Notes: a model not told the origin generated them from the letters alone. 64,000 bases of DNA from Lusitaniella coriacea LEGE 07157 (GCF_015207425.1 NZ_JADEWZ010000005.1:146376-210375), one strand, 5' to 3'; shown: positions 20,406-30,077, numbered from the stretch's first letter. Numbers and translations are program-made.

Positions 20406-21287
20406 CTATAATCCTCCCTCCCCTGCGACCACATCCGATTCTCCTACAAGAGATGAGGAGCGTTCCCAGGGAAAAAGGAGTGGATATGGGAAATCTTCAA
20501 TAACTTCTGGATAGATCGCCATTGCCATGTGATGAAGATAACGGATAGCATATAATTCATTCTTAAATCCTGCAACTTCTATCCTATTTTCCTCTTTGAG
20601 ACAAATACTATTAGCCAACCAAACATTATTAGGGGCTTCTTTTATATAACCGATGAATAAATTTTCAAAGTATATTCCTTTGTAAGACTCAAAATTCAAA
20701 TTCTCAGATAAAGTAAATTGATGGTTTTTAAGGTCTTGGATCGCAAAACTATGTTTTTTTTGATCGCGTGCTGTGAATTGCTTAGACCATTTTCGATCGA
20801 ATTCACCTTGAAAATCTTGGAATTCCCAAGGAAGATGAGGTAACATCGAAAAATCATTTTCTTGTTTCTCTGGATATTTTGCTTGTGTTATTGCAATCTG
20901 ATGCAAGAATCGTACAGCATAAAACTCATCGATAAAACCCGCAACTTCTCCCATATATTTGTTTTCAACATGAACTATGCTATGAGCAAACCAAGTACTA
21001 TCGAAATTCCCTTGTACTTGCCCTAAAGGTATCCCATTCAAAGTTGGATGTTCAAAATAAGCATATTTAGAAGGACATTCTTTGACAATCAAACCTTTAT
21101 TTTTTATTTCTGATAGATTTGAACCCTCCCAAAAAATATTACCTTGATTATCATAGCCACAATAACATTCTTCAATAAGATCATATTTGTAGTTCTTGAG
21201 TACTTCTAATGTAAAGCAATAGAGCGGCTCGTCTACAAACATTGTCCAATTTTCTCCACATTTGAATCGTTTTAGCTTACTCATCAA
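20406..21287 (-). CDS. Hypothetical protein with internal duplication
   Basis: 293 residues, no recognised family. Two halves resemble each other: residues about 85-135 (STWFAHSIVHVE, GEVAGFIDEFYAVRFLHQIA) and 215-260 (NVWLANSICLKEE, EVAGFKNELYAIRYLHHMAM). The repeated block is roughly 45 residues. No signal peptide. It lies in the minus-strand array downstream of the RHS relic, so an immunity or toxin-linked role is possible but not shown. Confidence 0.6.
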   Translation of the reverse strand: MMSKLKRFKCGENWTMFVDEPLYCFTLEVLKNYKYDLIEECYCGYDNQGNIFWEGSNLSEIKNKGLIVKECPSKYAYFEHPTLNGIPLGQVQGNFDSTWFAHSIVHVENKYMGEVAGFIDEFYAVRFLHQIAITQAKYPEKQENDFSMLPHLPWEFQDFQGEFDRKWSKQFTARDQKKHSFAIQDLKNHQFTLSENLNFESYKGIYFENLFIGYIKEAPNNVWLANSICLKEENRIEVAGFKNELYAIRYLHHMAMAIYPEVIEDFPYPLLFPWERSSSLVGESDVVAGEGGL

Positions 21288-21444
21288 TAGAAATGATCGC
21301 GTACCGACTTTAAATTACGATCGCATGACGGGTGAAGCACATTGACTACACATCAGGAAATTTTAAAGGTTAAAATCTAAGCATTACGTGCTTTTTCCCC
21401 TTAACTCTCCAAACTAAAGATAATGAACGCCATACTTCTAATCA

Positions 21445-22044
21445 TCAATATATATATGCGTTGTACTTCTTAAGTATCTTTAGTAATTTGTCTGGGTTAG
21501 TTTCTATAAATCCATAATTTTCTTCATCAAGATAATAAGCTCCTGTTTCGTAAGCTTCTGCACAAATAGACATCATGCTAGTAATACTTGGGCAGAAAAG
21601 TGCAGGATCTTCACCTTCAAATAATAAAACGACAGGATAGTTTTGTTCTTGCTTTTCGCTAATAACAACAGCACATATTTCTGGATCTAAATCTCCAATA
21701 AATGGAAAGAGTAATTTGTTTTCATATTCAGGATTTAAGTAACCTCCATCGGCTGGCGGACGATTGATCCACTCTATGGATTCTTGTTGAATAGCTTTCT
21801 GTAATGGCGAAAATCTGTAAATAGATGGACAGGGCCCTGTATAGATTAAAAAAGGTTCGATGTTTCTTCCATTACGCCATTGATATAATTCATGAATTTC
21901 TTCTGGAATTAAAACATTCAAAGGAGCAAAGAGTCGATCGATTTTTTGCCGAGACAGACCCGGTGAAAATGAAGCAGCACACTCTGGCTGATACTCTTCC
22001 AACCAATTCATGATTTGATTGAGAGCTTTTGTTAAATTGCTCAT
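21445..22044 (-). CDS. SMI1/KNR4 (SUKH) family protein
   Basis: About 199 residues from ATG 22044, which is preceded by a clear GGAGG; the open frame extends four codons further. The pattern is that of SUKH proteins: a helical N-terminus, IPEEIHELYQWRNG, NKLLFPFIGDLDP, and a hydrophobic strand (YPVVLLFEGEDP). SUKH proteins are the commonest immunity proteins of contact-dependent and RHS toxins. Neighbours are ankyrin proteins and other candidate immunity genes on the same strand, consistent with that role. Confidence 0.7.
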   Translation of the reverse strand: MSNLTKALNQIMNWLEEYQPECAASFSPGLSRQKIDRLFAPLNVLIPEEIHELYQWRNGRNIEPFLIYTGPCPSIYRFSPLQKAIQQESIEWINRPPADGGYLNPEYENKLLFPFIGDLDPEICAVVISEKQEQNYPVVLLFEGEDPALFCPSITSMMSICAEAYETGAYYLDEENYGFIETNPDKLLKILKKYNAYIY

Positions 22045-22130
22045 GATAACCTCCATTAAAAACTAAAATCGTGATGATCGCCCTATCGATCAATCCAAAT
22101 AGATCGTAAGATTTCAGAAGGAAGAAATAA

Positions 22131-22772
22131 TCAAATACTCTCTTGAAGTAACTGAACTACTTCTTTTCGTACTCCAGCTTCTTTTGCCTGTGCTAAAACA
22201 CTTTTTCCGCTATTATCCTCCAACTTTATATCAGCTCCGTTTTCTAGCAGAGACTTCACTATCTCCAATTGATAAGAGTCAGAATCGACATAAAACACTG
22301 CACTCATAAGAGGAGTCCAACCATACTGATTATAACGATTAACATTAGCACCGACTCTTAGTAAGAAATCAACTAAGGGAGTATCAGCGTCTTCAACTGC
22401 CTTGTGAAGTAAAGTATCCCCTTCTTCAAGAGAAAAATTAACATCAATGCCTGCTTTTATAAGCAAAGTTAGAATATCATAAACTTCCTGACCTGCTGCT
22501 TCAACAATCGAAGGTAAATGAGGAAGTTGAGCTATCAAGAAGTCATGGACTTTCGCCCCAGCCTTTAGTAAGACTTTGATCATATCTGTATGTCCATACG
22601 CAATTGCATAGCCCAGTGGAGGTACAACACTTTCATCGGGGGGAAGAGAATTAACATCTACTCCAACCGCAATGAAATATTTAACCCGTGCTAAGTCCCC
22701 AGATTCAATAGCAAGCACGAGGTTTTCTGCATTAGGAGTTATGGAATTATCACTTTTTTTCAATAAAGACAT
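22131..22772 (-). CDS. Ankyrin-repeat protein
   Basis: 213 residues with about five ankyrin repeats. Examples are LAIESGDLARVKYFIAVGVD, AIAYGHTDMIKVLLKAGAKV, LLHKAVEDADTPLVDFLLRV and GWTPLMSAV. No signal peptide. Ankyrin proteins often act as immunity proteins in polymorphic toxin loci; the location upstream of SUKH and downstream of the RHS relic fits. Confidence 0.85.
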   Translation of the reverse strand: MSLLKKSDNSITPNAENLVLAIESGDLARVKYFIAVGVDVNSLPPDESVVPPLGYAIAYGHTDMIKVLLKAGAKVHDFLIAQLPHLPSIVEAAGQEVYDILTLLIKAGIDVNFSLEEGDTLLHKAVEDADTPLVDFLLRVGANVNRYNQYGWTPLMSAVFYVDSDSYQLEIVKSLLENGADIKLEDNSGKSVLAQAKEAGVRKEVVQLLQESI

Positions 22773-22838
22773 AAATTAAATTCATTAACTTATCAAAACA
22801 AAAATTAACCAAGTATATTGACAAAAAACAAAATTACG

Positions 22839-23297
22839 TTATCCTTGACTGCTCTTTTTTGCATATCTTTGAGACTGGTCGCTACTGTCATTATATCGGT
22901 TATTTCTACCCGATGACCGTTGCCGTAATTCTGACGCTTTTGGAGGGTAAGTTTTACCAGTCTCGATATGTCTGTTTACAGCCACTCGGATTTCTGAACT
23001 TGTCAATAGTTCAAGATAATCGAAAATGTTTTGAAAACCATTTAATACGGATGTTAATAGAGCTGAGTCACCATGATGTGATTCTGCACTAACATCAGCG
23101 CCCAGTTGCACCAATAACTTAACAATCTCTAAGTTGCCAGTTGCAACCGCTACCATTAAAAATGTAATACCGTCTTCAAAAGCAGAGCCACAATTTCCGT
23201 TAATATCACAACCTAAGTTAATCAAATCACAGATTTTTTTTGGATCTCGATCTTCAATTGCATCAAATAATTCTTCCATTATATTGGATTTATTCAT
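22839..23297 (-). CDS. Short ankyrin-repeat protein
   Basis: 152 residues with two to three ankyrin repeats (LFDAIEDRDPKKICDLINLG, FLMVAVATGNLEIVKLLVQL, ADVSAESHHGDSALLTSV). The tail of about 55 residues is charged and low complexity (RQRSSGRNNRYNDSSDQSQR) and may be out of frame or newly acquired. It is the gene nearest to the RHS relic, the usual location of a cognate immunity gene. Confidence 0.75.
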   Translation of the reverse strand: MNKSNIMEELFDAIEDRDPKKICDLINLGCDINGNCGSAFEDGITFLMVAVATGNLEIVKLLVQLGADVSAESHHGDSALLTSVLNGFQNIFDYLELLTSSEIRVAVNRHIETGKTYPPKASELRQRSSGRNNRYNDSSDQSQRYAKKSSQG

Positions 23298-23367
23298 GGC
23301 TACTTGCGTTCTCCTATAAAGGGAATAATAGAGTAGACAACGCCCACTAGGATTAAGTCAGTGGCAT

Positions 23368-23525
23368 TTACTCGTCAATACTATCGATAACTTTCCCATC
23401 CTCATACTCCGCCAGAACCTGAGCATAAGAGCAATTCTTCTCGAAAACGAAGTTTTCGTTGTCCCATCAACAGTCTCGCTCACCCGAATATTATCGTCAT
23501 CGTAGGTATAGGTCGCGATATCTCT
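23368..23525 (-). pseudogene. Relic of an RHS/YD-repeat protein core
   Basis: On the minus strand one frame reads IATYTYDDDNIRVSETVDGT and, after a frameshift, another reads SYAQVLAEYEDGKVIDSIDE and then stops. This is the YD-repeat sequence that precedes the variable tip in RHS toxins. A stop also lies just upstream of the first part. No further RHS sequence was found in 23298-23672, a 375-nt gap without an intact gene. The relic points in the same direction as the five genes downstream, so they are plausibly its former immunity genes. Confidence 0.75.
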
Positions 23526-23672
23526 CCCACCCCCTCAATCCTTAAAATGTTTTGGGATTCTTGTTTGCAAAGGGCAAGTCCTGATATGGTGTATTACTCT
23601 GCTTCTTAAGCGTCAAAAAAATTGCTCTTCGATGAGAAGCATTAGAGTTCTTTTGGGAGAAAATTAAATCTT

Positions 23673-24824
23673 ATGATTGGCAAGCATATGTTAATGATTC
23701 CAGGGCCCACCCCCGTACCCGAACGGGTTCTATTGGCGATGGCAAAACACCCCATCGGTCATCGCAGCCCGGAATACAGCGAAATTCAGGCAGAAGTTAC
23801 GGAAAATCTCAAATGGCTCCATCAAACCGAGCAAGACGTTCATATCCTTGCAGCGAGCGGTACGGGTGCAATGGAAGCGGGGATTATTAATTTTTTGAGT
23901 CCTGGCGATCGCGTACTCTGTGGATGCAATGGTAAATTTGGGGATCGTTGGGCGGAAGTCTGCGAAGCCTATGGTCTTTCGGTGGAGCGGATTACGGCGG
24001 AATGGGGAAAGCCTCTGGATACGGAACAGTTTCGCGCTAAACTCGAAGCCGATACCGACAAAACGATTAAAGCAGTCATCCTCACCCACTCGGAAACCTC
24101 TACGGGCGTTCTCAACGATCTAGAGACGATTAACAAGCACGTTAAAGCTCACGGTGCGTTAATTATTGTCGATGCGGTGACGAGCCTCGGAGCGGTCAAT
24201 CTACCTGTTGATGAGTTGGGTTTGGATGTGGTGGCTTCGGGTTCCCAAAAAGGATATATGCTTCCTCCGGGTTTGGGGTTAGTCGTTGTCAGTCCCAAGG
24301 CGTGGACGGCTTATGAAACGGCAAAATTGCCCCGCTATTACTTCGATTTGGGCAAATATCGCAAAGCCACGGCAAAAAATTCCTCTCCCTTCACCCCTCC
24401 GGTTAACCTCGTTCTCGGACTTCAGGCGGCACTGCAAATGATGAGAGAGGAGGGATTGGAGAATATTTTTGCTCGCCACCAACGCCTGACTCAAGCGACT
24501 CGTGCGGCGGTTAAAGCTTTGGGTTTGGCGACGTTTGCTCCCGATGAGTGTGCGAGTACTGCTGTTACTGCGGTTGCACCCACAACGGTGGAAGCGGAAC
24601 AAATTCGCTCGACGATGAAAAAACGGTTCGATATTGCCCTCGCCGGAGGACAAGACCACCTCAAAGGGAAAATCTTCCGCATCGGTCATTTGGGGTTTGT
24701 GGGCGATCGCGATATTTTAACCGGTATCTCTGCTTTAGAAGCAACTCTCATCGAACTCGGTGGCGACTCAGCTCAATCGGGTGCAGGGGTAGAAGCAGCA
24801 GCGAAGGCGTTGAATCGCCATTAA
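23673..24824 (+). CDS. Class V PLP aminotransferase (alanine-glyoxylate / serine-pyruvate type)
   Basis: 383 residues, full length. MLMIPGPTPVPERVL at the N-terminus is the family signature. GTGAMEAGIIN binds the cofactor phosphate, IIVDAVTSLGAV carries the Asp, and VVASGSQKGYMLPPG carries the Schiff-base Lys. Likely reaction: transamination of glyoxylate with alanine or serine, useful in photorespiratory glycolate metabolism. An older annotation of cyanobacterial orthologues as a soluble hydrogenase 42-kDa subunit is not supported by these motifs. Confidence 0.9.
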   Translation: MIGKHMLMIPGPTPVPERVLLAMAKHPIGHRSPEYSEIQAEVTENLKWLHQTEQDVHILAASGTGAMEAGIINFLSPGDRVLCGCNGKFGDRWAEVCEAYGLSVERITAEWGKPLDTEQFRAKLEADTDKTIKAVILTHSETSTGVLNDLETINKHVKAHGALIIVDAVTSLGAVNLPVDELGLDVVASGSQKGYMLPPGLGLVVVSPKAWTAYETAKLPRYYFDLGKYRKATAKNSSPFTPPVNLVLGLQAALQMMREEGLENIFARHQRLTQATRAAVKALGLATFAPDECASTAVTAVAPTTVEAEQIRSTMKKRFDIALAGGQDHLKGKIFRIGHLGFVGDRDILTGISALEATLIELGGDSAQSGAGVEAAAKALNRH

Positions 24825-24830
24825 GGAGGC

Positions 24831-26399
24831 TCAACTCCCCAAAATAAATAAACTCAGCAATGTTCCGCTATTCCAAAGACTGTGGAGAAGGATAGAGGCG
24901 AGGAGATTGCGCGATCGCGCGTACACAATTCCCAGGATAATGCCTAATGTTGCCAAGGGTAAAACTTCTGAGAAACTGAGGTGCGCGATCGCGAAGACCA
25001 AACTACTCACTCCAATCGCTCCCCACAAGGGCATATAGCGAGTCAGGGAGGGAAGTAAAAATCCCCGGAAAATGACCTCCTCGAACACGGGAGCCGCGAT
25101 CGAAGCAGTAAAGAAGAAAATTGCCAAAGCGACGGTATCTTGCGCTTGGAGGGCGAGGAAAAGGATGGGATTGCTTCCCCCTTGTCCCTGCCAAAATTGT
25201 TGATTGACAAGCGAGACAATCACCACCAAAGGAATGGCAATGAGGTAGCCGCCGAATCCCCAAAGCGCCCATTTATCGAGCCATTTGAAGCGGAACCAAT
25301 CTTTTGGGAGGGGGAAAAAGGGTTTGAGGGAAAAGTAGAGGACTAAAAACCCCCCGATTGCCATTAATAGGTAACTTGAAAGGACGAATAACGCTTTTTG
25401 GCGCAGGCTAAAACCCGTGGGTTCTAAACCCAGGAACCCGAAGAAGGTGGGTAAGATAAATTGTCCGATGAAGAAGAAACCGACAATAAAAACTTGCCAA
25501 ATCACCTCAAGATCCCAAGGTGTATCCCAGGTTAGATTGTGGTGCGTGGCGAGAAGAGATTTTTCTTTTTGAATGGCTAATTGAATGAGTAAAAAGAGCA
25601 ATAATCCCACGCCCAAAAAACCACCGATTGTGGGGATTATGCTGACAATTGCTAATTTTAGAACCGCTTGGCGAGCAATCGTTTGTTCCCGTGCTTGTAG
25701 GGTAAAAAGAGAGCGATCGTTCTGTTGAACTTGGTAAAGTTGATGCAACGCGCGATCGCGGAACCATCCCTTGAGGTTTTGCATCAAGGTTTCCTCGGCA
25801 TTGGCAGGAACCAAAGAAGAAGCACTCCACAAACTCCGAACGAGAGCTGTCATTGGCGCGACTGCGGACTCTTGAGGCGATTCAATTAAATTATCCCAAG
25901 TTTCCAGCGCTTTTTCCGTTTTACCCTGTTGTGCCTGAAGAATTCCAATCTTCAACTCAATCTCATCGACAAATCGAGTCGTTTCTTGAAGTTCTCTTCG
26001 CCATTGTTGTTCTTGTTCCCTCGATGCCTCATTTTTGGGGGAATTTACAAATTCCCGCGATCGCGCTTGTAACGTTTTCTGGTGGGTTTGAGCGGTTTGA
26101 AGTGCTTGCTTATACTGCTTTTGTGCTGTTTGGTAAAGATTTTCGCCCAACAGTGCCGTGCGAATTTTGGCAACATCTGTATTCCCATCGCCTTGGAATT
26201 CTGCGGCTTGTAGAATTAAATTCGTTTGGTAGAGTTCCAAGCGACTTTGAACTTGAGGCTGGTTCAAACTTTGGATTAAGGACGCTGCAATATTAACGGC
26301 AGTCAATATTGTCAAAAAGACTAAAACCAATCGTTTGAAAATCTGCCAAAACGTATTCTCACCCATAACCGACTCATCTATCGTGACACCACTTGGCAT
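24831..26399 (-). CDS. CPBP family intramembrane glutamic endopeptidase
   Basis: 522 residues. A transmembrane segment near residue 20-45 is followed by a long extracytoplasmic or coiled region (residues 50-240) and then about eight membrane helices. The CAAX-protease motif is FEEVIFRGFLLPS (EExxxR), and the second motif includes FAIAHLSF and LLHSLWNSG. Cyanobacterial homologues of this length are known; substrates are not. It ends 6 nt from the converging aminotransferase gene. Copy 2 of the 88-bp repeat lies just upstream of the start. Confidence 0.88.
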   Translation of the reverse strand: MPSGVTIDESVMGENTFWQIFKRLVLVFLTILTAVNIAASLIQSLNQPQVQSRLELYQTNLILQAAEFQGDGNTDVAKIRTALLGENLYQTAQKQYKQALQTAQTHQKTLQARSREFVNSPKNEASREQEQQWRRELQETTRFVDEIELKIGILQAQQGKTEKALETWDNLIESPQESAVAPMTALVRSLWSASSLVPANAEETLMQNLKGWFRDRALHQLYQVQQNDRSLFTLQAREQTIARQAVLKLAIVSIIPTIGGFLGVGLLLFLLIQLAIQKEKSLLATHHNLTWDTPWDLEVIWQVFIVGFFFIGQFILPTFFGFLGLEPTGFSLRQKALFVLSSYLLMAIGGFLVLYFSLKPFFPLPKDWFRFKWLDKWALWGFGGYLIAIPLVVIVSLVNQQFWQGQGGSNPILFLALQAQDTVALAIFFFTASIAAPVFEEVIFRGFLLPSLTRYMPLWGAIGVSSLVFAIAHLSFSEVLPLATLGIILGIVYARSRNLLASILLHSLWNSGTLLSLFILGS

Positions 26400-26432
26400 T
26401 ATCCCATTAACGCGAGTTAAGGATTCAGCAAA

Positions 26433-26519
26433 AACCTGACTCAGCTAAAATACATTCAAATTGGGCATAGAGCGCTCTGTATCAAAGTCGTCAATCTCTC
26501 ACCGCGTCACCGCGTCAGC
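26433..26519. repeat. 88-bp dispersed repeat, copy 2
   Basis: AACCTGACTCAGCTAAAATA through CACCGCGTCACCGCGTCAG corresponds to 16225-16312, same orientation. The remaining spacer up to lysS (26685) contains GGTAATTGGTAAT direct repeats and a HIP1 palindrome, and no gene was seen. Confidence 0.7.
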
Positions 26520-26685
26520 CTCAGTCACAATTTAAATGCATAGCAGCTTATCTCTCCCCATCTCTCAAATTGGTAATTGGTAATCTCACAAGCTGACACC
26601 TGACGGCTAATCGCTGAGTTCTTACGTCGTTTTTGGGGTGAGTTGTGGCGATCTGATGTTGTTTGCACCAGATCGCGCGATCGCG

Positions 26686-28374
26686 CTAAACCTCGCGATT
26701 GAAACCGTATTTATCGCGGATATGGGTGTTAAAATACTGACCCACAGATGGCGCTTCTTTCAATTCTTTGTAAACACTTCCGGGGATATCATTGTATTGA
26801 TAAATTCCCCCATTATTGAAGTCAACCCGCAGGATTTTTTTTTCCTCATCATAATCCACAGATTGAATCGCTACGCTCGTACTTTTGAGTAGAGGAAAAG
26901 CGATAACATCGCGAATGCTCGGAGAATTTGTGAGTAGCATCACCAAGCGATCGATGCCAATTCCCAGCCCTCCCGTTGGTGGCATTCCATACTCCAAAGC
27001 TGCAATAAAATCTTCATCAGCGCCTTGCGCTTCTAAGTCTCCTGCGGCTTTTTTCTGAGCTTGAATTTCCAAACGTTCTCGCTGATCGATAGGATCGGTT
27101 AACTCAGAAAAACTATTCGCCGTTTCTCGTCCAACAATAAACAATTCAAACCGTTCCACTAAACCAGTTTTTGAGCGATGGGGTTTGGTGAGAGGGGAAA
27201 TCTCCAAGGGATAATCCAACACAAATGTCGGTTGAATTAGGGTTTCTTCCACTTTTTGCTCGAAGACTTCATTGAGTAATTTACCCAAAGTTTTGCAATC
27301 TTCAGGAACCTCAATTCCTGCTTTTTTGGCAGCCGTTTCTGCCGCTTCAAAATTTTGGAATCGATCGAAATCCAAACCCGTCTTCTCTTCCACCAATTCG
27401 TGCATTGTCGCCCGTCGCCAAGGTGAAGTTAGATCGATTTCTTCTCCTTGATAATCTACTTTCAACGTACCTAAAACTTCTTGTGCTGCGGTGGTGACAA
27501 TCTCCTCCGTCAGCGTCATCATATCGTGATAATCTGCATAGGCTTGGTAGATTTCAATCGAGGTGAATTCAGGATTGTGGCGCGTGGAAATCCCTTCATT
27601 GCGGAAGATTCGTCCCAGCTCAAAAACCTTTTCAAATCCTCCCACAATGAGACGCTTGAGATGCAACTCTGTGGCAATACGCAGATACAAATCCATCTGC
27701 AATGTATTGTGATAGGTAATAAAAGGACGTGCATCTGCTCCCCCAGCTTCGGTTTGCAAAACAGGGGTTTCAATTTCAATAAAATCTCGCTCGTCTAAAT
27801 AGCGACGAATGGCAGCGGTGATTTTGGCACGACGGCGAAAGGTTTCCCGTACTTCTGGGTTGACAATGAGGTCAATGTAGCGCTGTCGATAGCGCTTTTC
27901 CGTATCGGTTAAACCGTGCCACTTATCGGGTAGGGGAAGTAGTGATTTGGTTAGGATGGTGTAATCGCTAACGTAAACTGAAAGCTCGCCTTTATCTGTA
28001 CGTTTTATCGTTCCTTTGACACCAAAAATATCGCCAACATCCGTAAGTTTTTTGAGAACGTTGAAGGGGTTGGGAATGTCAGTTATTCGTGCGTCGATGC
28101 GCTTTTTCTCTAAATAGAGTTGAAGGGTTCCGGTTTCGTCTTGTAGGGTAAAAAAGGCAAGTTTGCCAAACACGCGACGAGCCATGATGCGACCGGCAAC
28201 GGCAACTTCTACGTCAACTTCTTCTCCATTGGCAAGGTCGGCGTATTGTTTTTGAAGTTCTGCGGCACAATGAGTTGATTCCCATTTGTAAGCATAGGGA
28301 TTTAATCCGAGTTCTTTGATTTGTTCGACTTTCTCTAATCGCGTAGCGCGGATGTCGTCTTGGGTTGAGGACAT
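26686..28374 (-). CDS. lysS: Lysyl-tRNA synthetase with C-terminal KTSC domain
   Basis: Class II LysRS charging tRNA-Lys. The OB-fold anticodon-binding part (residues 1-165) is followed by the catalytic core: motif 2 is [20 protein letters not shown] and motif 3 is [16 protein letters not shown]. About 60 residues follow the usual end of the enzyme: a KTSC-type unit with [33 protein letters not shown] and a terminal [10 protein letters not shown]. The KTSC appendage is known in cyanobacterial LysRS but has no assigned role. I choose ATG 28374 ([15 protein letters not shown]). The frame allows TTG nine bases upstream. Confidence 0.95.
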   Translation of the reverse strand: MSSTQDDIRATRLEKVEQIKELGLNPYAYKWESTHCAAELQKQYADLANGEEVDVEVAVAGRIMARRVFGKLAFFTLQDETGTLQLYLEKKRIDARITDIPNPFNVLKKLTDVGDIFGVKGTIKRTDKGELSVYVSDYTILTKSLLPLPDKWHGLTDTEKRYRQRYIDLIVNPEVRETFRRRAKITAAIRRYLDERDFIEIETPVLQTEAGGADARPFITYHNTLQMDLYLRIATELHLKRLIVGGFEKVFELGRIFRNEGISTRHNPEFTSIEIYQAYADYHDMMTLTEEIVTTAAQEVLGTLKVDYQGEEIDLTSPWRRATMHELVEEKTGLDFDRFQNFEAAETAAKKAGIEVPEDCKTLGKLLNEVFEQKVEETLIQPTFVLDYPLEISPLTKPHRSKTGLVERFELFIVGRETANSFSELTDPIDQRERLEIQAQKKAAGDLEAQGADEDFIAALEYGMPPTGGLGIGIDRLVMLLTNSPSIRDVIAFPLLKSTSVAIQSVDYDEEKKILRVDFNNGGIYQYNDIPGSVYKELKEAPSVGQYFNTHIRDKYGFNREV

Positions 28375-28877
28375 GGTTTTCAAAAATTAATGCTTGAGTT
28401 GAATTAATTTGGTTTAGTGCCTATGTTCATTATAGCAAACTTTGCTGTGTTTTTTGCACATTAAGAACGTCAAAAAGCAAAGCTATTTTGTCTTTAAGCT
28501 ATGGCAATCTCGATATTCAAAAAAGTGCAATAGAAGTTCGATAAAAAGAGATTTTAAACACTTTTAGTCATGAAGTATAAGGAAAACCATATCCTAAAAC
28601 ATTTCAACTTATTCAGAACTTGAGGGAGAGATTTTTTCTCTTGAGCTTCAATTTAAGTGAACCGTAAGTCACTAGGTCGGCTTGTCTGCGTTGGCTCCCC
28701 CTTCCTAACCAAAGGTGTTGGGTAACTCGCATCAAACGTAATTTGCTATACCCGAAAATACTGTAGAATCCAATCAGGGCAAGTCTTTCAGAGGTTATTC
28801 TCATTGAAATTAACTAACAAAAAAGAAACAAAAGCAATACAATCGCTACAACCCCTGAACTCAGAATCCCCCCAATT
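28375..28877. other. Gene-free AT-rich spacer between lysS and cobH
   Basis: 503 nt between divergent genes. It contains runs of A/T, the hairpin-prone AGCAAACTTTGCT (around 28435-28447) and no open frame that resembles a protein. It presumably holds the promoters of both genes; none was assigned with confidence. Confidence 0.5.
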
Positions 28878-29507
28878 ATGGAATGGCATTCAACCGACGC
28901 ACAAAGTCTAGAAATTATCGATCGCGAAATTAGCACCCATACCTTTGCCCCCGCCGAGTACGAGATCGTGCGCCGCGCGATCTATGCAACAGCCGACCTA
29001 GACTATCAAAATTTAATTGCATTCTCCGAGCAAGCCTTACAAGCAGGGGCTGCTGCCCTTGCAGCCCGCAGTACCATTGTCGTGGACGTACCAATGGTGC
29101 AAGTAGGAATTACCCCAAATCTGCAAAAAACCTTCGCCAATCCCGTTTATTGCGCGACTGAGGCGCTGACTCGACCACAAAAGGAAAAGACTAAATCTGC
29201 TTGGGGCATACAAACTCTAGCACGCCGCTATCCCGAAGCCATTTTCGCGATCGGTCAGTCTCAAACCGCCCTCACTGCTTTGGTGGAGTTAATCGAAGCG
29301 GAAGAAATTCGCCCCGCCCTCGTCATCGGCACGCCATCGGGATTTGTCGGCGCGGATGTGGCGAAAGAACGACTCTTAGACTCGATGATTCCTCATATTC
29401 GGATCAACGGGCGCAAAGGCAGTTCGGTGGTTGCGGTGGCAATTGTCAATGGTTTAGTGGATCTCGCTTGGCAAGCTTATGGGAAGGATTCGATGGGGGG
29501 AATGTAG
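28878..29507 (+). CDS. cobH: Precorrin-8X methylmutase
   Basis: 209 residues. CobH/CbiC moves the methyl group from C-11 to C-12 of the corrin precursor to give hydrogenobyrinate/cobyrinate in B12 synthesis. Family segments: AEYEIVRRAIYATADLDYQN (containing the conserved RRxIxATAD), STIVVDVPMVQVGI, AIFAIGQSQTALTALVELIE and RPALVIGTPSGFVGADVAK. No other cob gene is adjacent. The symbol cbiC is also used. Confidence 0.93.
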   Translation: MEWHSTDAQSLEIIDREISTHTFAPAEYEIVRRAIYATADLDYQNLIAFSEQALQAGAAALAARSTIVVDVPMVQVGITPNLQKTFANPVYCATEALTRPQKEKTKSAWGIQTLARRYPEAIFAIGQSQTALTALVELIEAEEIRPALVIGTPSGFVGADVAKERLLDSMIPHIRINGRKGSSVVAVAIVNGLVDLAWQAYGKDSMGGM

Positions 29508-29566
29508 CGAATATATAGCTATGGTGAAGGTGAGCTGAGGGAGCTGGGGAAAATTAGATGAAACCG

Positions 29567-29836
29567 TCAGCTATCGCTCGAAACCTTGCTGTTTCGTTTT
29601 GAAGGCGAAGGAATCGTTTTTTTATTACCTCGATAAACTGTCTCAATCCATAACTCCCTAGCTTCATTAATATTTTCGAGTGCTTCTTCTAAGGTATCTC
29701 CCTGGGCGAGACATCCAGGGAGGTCGGGAATTATAACGGTATATCCTCCATCTTCTTCAGGATAAAGAGACATTGGATACTTGAGCGATAGATAATATTC
29801 TAAGGATTGACCTTGAACTTCCTTACTTTGAGCCAT
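29567..29836 (-). CDS. hicB: HicB-type antitoxin
   Basis: 89 residues. The segment PMSLYPEEDGGYTVIIPDLP, followed by GCLAQGDTLEEALENINEA, is the partial RNase-H fold typical of HicB, which neutralises HicA. A basic tail (GNKKTIPSPSKRNSK) ends the protein. It overlaps the end of hicA by 14 nt, so the pair is translationally coupled. Confidence 0.88.
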   Translation of the reverse strand: MAQSKEVQGQSLEYYLSLKYPMSLYPEEDGGYTVIIPDLPGCLAQGDTLEEALENINEARELWIETVYRGNKKTIPSPSKRNSKVSSDS

Positions 29837-30077
29837 CTTGCCAATTCTCCAAATCTAATAACCGAACAACTGCTTCTACATAAGTTCTTTTGACCTTCTT
29901 ACCACCCTTTTTAGGAATGATGATTACATCTCCCGCTTCGTTTTCAAAAGCATGATGACTACCTCTGGAACGAACTTCCTGATATCCGAAGGCTCCTAAA
30001 ATATAGCGAACTTCCTCAAAACGAACTTCTGGAGGAAAGGTCAGGAATTTGGCAATCAATTTACTGAGTTTACCCAT
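29823..30077 (-). CDS. hicA: HicA-type mRNA interferase toxin
   Basis: 84 residues with the dsRBD-like HicA fold: FEEVRYILGAFGYQEVRSRG, then SHHAFEN with the catalytic His, then IIIPKKGGKKVKRTYVEAVV. The toxin precedes the antitoxin, the usual hicAB order. The N-terminus, with a hydrophobic start (MGKLSKLIAKFLTFPP), is slightly longer than minimal HicA. Both genes appear intact. Confidence 0.85.
   Translation of the reverse strand: MGKLSKLIAKFLTFPPEVRFEEVRYILGAFGYQEVRSRGSHHAFENEAGDVIIIPKKGGKKVKRTYVEAVVRLLDLENWQDGSK

Noticed and set aside
23673..24824. Soluble hydrogenase 42-kDa subunit
   Set aside because: Historical label for homologues; the PLP-binding Lys and other motifs show a class V aminotransferase.
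28613..28804. 63-codon minus-strand frame in the lysS-cobH spacer
   Set aside because: Composition is not protein-like and there is no ribosome binding site or known motif.
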